Source: an uncultured Clostridia bacterium
GTDB taxonomy: Bacteria > Bacillota > Clostridia > Oscillospirales > Oscillospiraceae
Direction of reading: 5' to 3'
NCBI GenBank assembly: GCA_937907975.1
Contig: CALEQS010000184.1
Location: 1 to 6,101, forward strand
Length of the DNA stretch: 6,101 bases
Shown piece by piece: positions 5,418-6,101 of this stretch. Positions within the stretch are counted from its first letter, which is position 1; each line of letters opens with the position of its first letter. Under the pieces are notes generated by a model. That model was not told where the DNA came from and did not search any database. It saw only the letters and a list, made by a program, of their open reading frames with translations. The position numbers were made by a program, and so were the translations under genes.

Positions 5418-6051
5418 TCTGTCCTGCAAAAGCAGGTTCCTCCAGCCGCTCCACCGACATGGCGGAGACCTCGTAGGCCACGCGGGAAACGCTCTGCTCT
5501 CCCAGCTTTTTGATGTAGCCCCGGCTCTGGAACCGTCCCTCCAGCCGAAGGGCGTCCCCCACATTCAGCTCGGCGCAGGCCCGGGCCACTGCGCCCCAGC
5601 AGATACAGGGCAGATAATCCGACCGTCCGTAGCGCCGGTTCACCGCCAGCGTCAGGTCGGAGATCTCCCGCCCCAGCGGGGTGCGCCGGTAGACCGGCAC
5701 CCGGCACAGCGTGCCCTGAAGGGTGAGCCGGTTGCAGTCCGGCTCGTCCTCCTCCGCCGCGCACAGCGCGCGCACGAACACCGTCAGCACCAGACGACTC
5801 CCCACCCCGGATCGGTTGTTGAAGGAGCGCACCTCCCCCTCCGCCGCCAGCCGCTCTCCGGCAAACACCGGCGTCTGCTCCAGCTGGGTGCGGCTGACCA
5901 GCAGGGGCAGCGTGTCCGCTGACCCGGACAGCCGCCCGATTCGGAGCATCACCCGAAAGTAGTCCTCGCCGTGGTTTTCGTGGGAAAAGACAGGCTCACT
6001 CAGGACGCGTCCCACAAAGCGTCCGGCGTTTTCATTCCAGTATGCATTCAT
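5410..6051 (-). CDS. SSB-like protein with two OB-fold domains
   Basis: The 213-residue product appears to contain two OB-type domains in tandem. The second (about 107-203) resembles the single-stranded DNA-binding protein core: a LTLQGTL first strand, a DLTLAVNRR strand, the DYLPCICWGAVA segment with the conserved Trp-Gly, and GDALRLEGRFQSRGY near 165-179. The first (about 10-96) is more divergent, with GRFVGRVLSEP, YFRVMLRIGRLSG, GERLAAEGEVRSFNN and a final RLVLTVFVRAL strand. It lacks the acidic tail with a terminal DF..PF motif of canonical SSB, so it is probably not the main replication SSB. Paralogous double-OB SSB-like proteins occur in Clostridia (recalled); their role is unclear. The ATG at 6049-6051 is chosen over the adjoining GTG (6052-6054) because AAGGAG (6060-6065) is eight bases from the ATG and only five from the GTG. 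It lies upstream of the aspS operon but is probably a separate unit. No frameshift or unusual composition is seen. Confidence 0.75.
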   Translation of the reverse strand: MNAYWNENAGRFVGRVLSEPVFSHENHGEDYFRVMLRIGRLSGSADTLPLLVSRTQLEQTPVFAGERLAAEGEVRSFNNRSGVGSRLVLTVFVRALCAAEEDEPDCNRLTLQGTLCRVPVYRRTPLGREISDLTLAVNRRYGRSDYLPCICWGAVARACAELNVGDALRLEGRFQSRGYIKKLGEQSVSRVAYEVSAMSVERLEEPAFAGQTK

Positions 6052-6101
6052 CACTGCCGCTCCTTTTCCTTTCGTTTCCTGTGGACAGCTTATGCTCGTC
6101 C

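Noticed and set aside
6032..6101. Minus-strand frame open from the window edge to a stop at 6032, possibly the end of an upstream gene overlapping the SSB-like gene
   Set aside because: Only about 22 codons are visible and they form no recognisable C-terminus; the stretch also contains the SSB-like gene's ribosome binding site. It cannot be supported from this window.

Overview
The window reads as a chromosomal segment of a GC-rich Clostridia (Firmicutes), most likely an Oscillospiraceae/Ruminococcaceae-type gut bacterium. The grounds are strong AGGAGG-type Shine-Dalgarno sites, a T-box leader, high GC at third positions, an archaeal-type aspartyl-tRNA synthetase joined to gatCAB, and GatB/GatA sequences of Clostridia type. 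The genus assignment is inference. Every supported gene is on the minus strand.

In transcription order (right to left): a 213-codon protein with two OB-fold, SSB-like domains (5410-6051). Then a sigma-A-type promoter (5356-5385) and a complete T-box riboswitch (about 5064-5350) with an AAC (Asn) specifier, a classical T-box antiterminator and a mutually exclusive intrinsic terminator. The riboswitch precedes aspS of the archaeal, probably non-discriminating, type (3684-5009). A 215-base intercistronic spacer packed with four inverted repeats follows, then gatC (3181-3468), gatA (1697-3166) and gatB (259-1695). A strong hairpin terminator lies at 182-224. Beyond it, 37-147 holds a small element with imperfect terminal inverted repeats that resembles a widespread dispersed MITE-like repeat.

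Together the operon forms the indirect route to Asn-tRNA(Asn). The non-discriminating AspRS charges tRNA(Asn) with aspartate, and the GatCAB amidotransferase phosphorylates and amidates Asp-tRNA(Asn), using ammonia released from glutamine (or asparagine) in GatA. GatCAB can also convert Glu-tRNA(Gln) to Gln-tRNA(Gln). The T-box would sense uncharged tRNA(Asn) and switch the whole pathway on when Asn-tRNA(Asn) runs low. This arrangement is a known type, so the window is mostly core translation genes. The less ordinary parts are the T-box specifier register (an overlapping CAA Gln codon), the hairpin cluster inside the operon, the small repeat at the 3' end, and the double-OB SSB-like protein.
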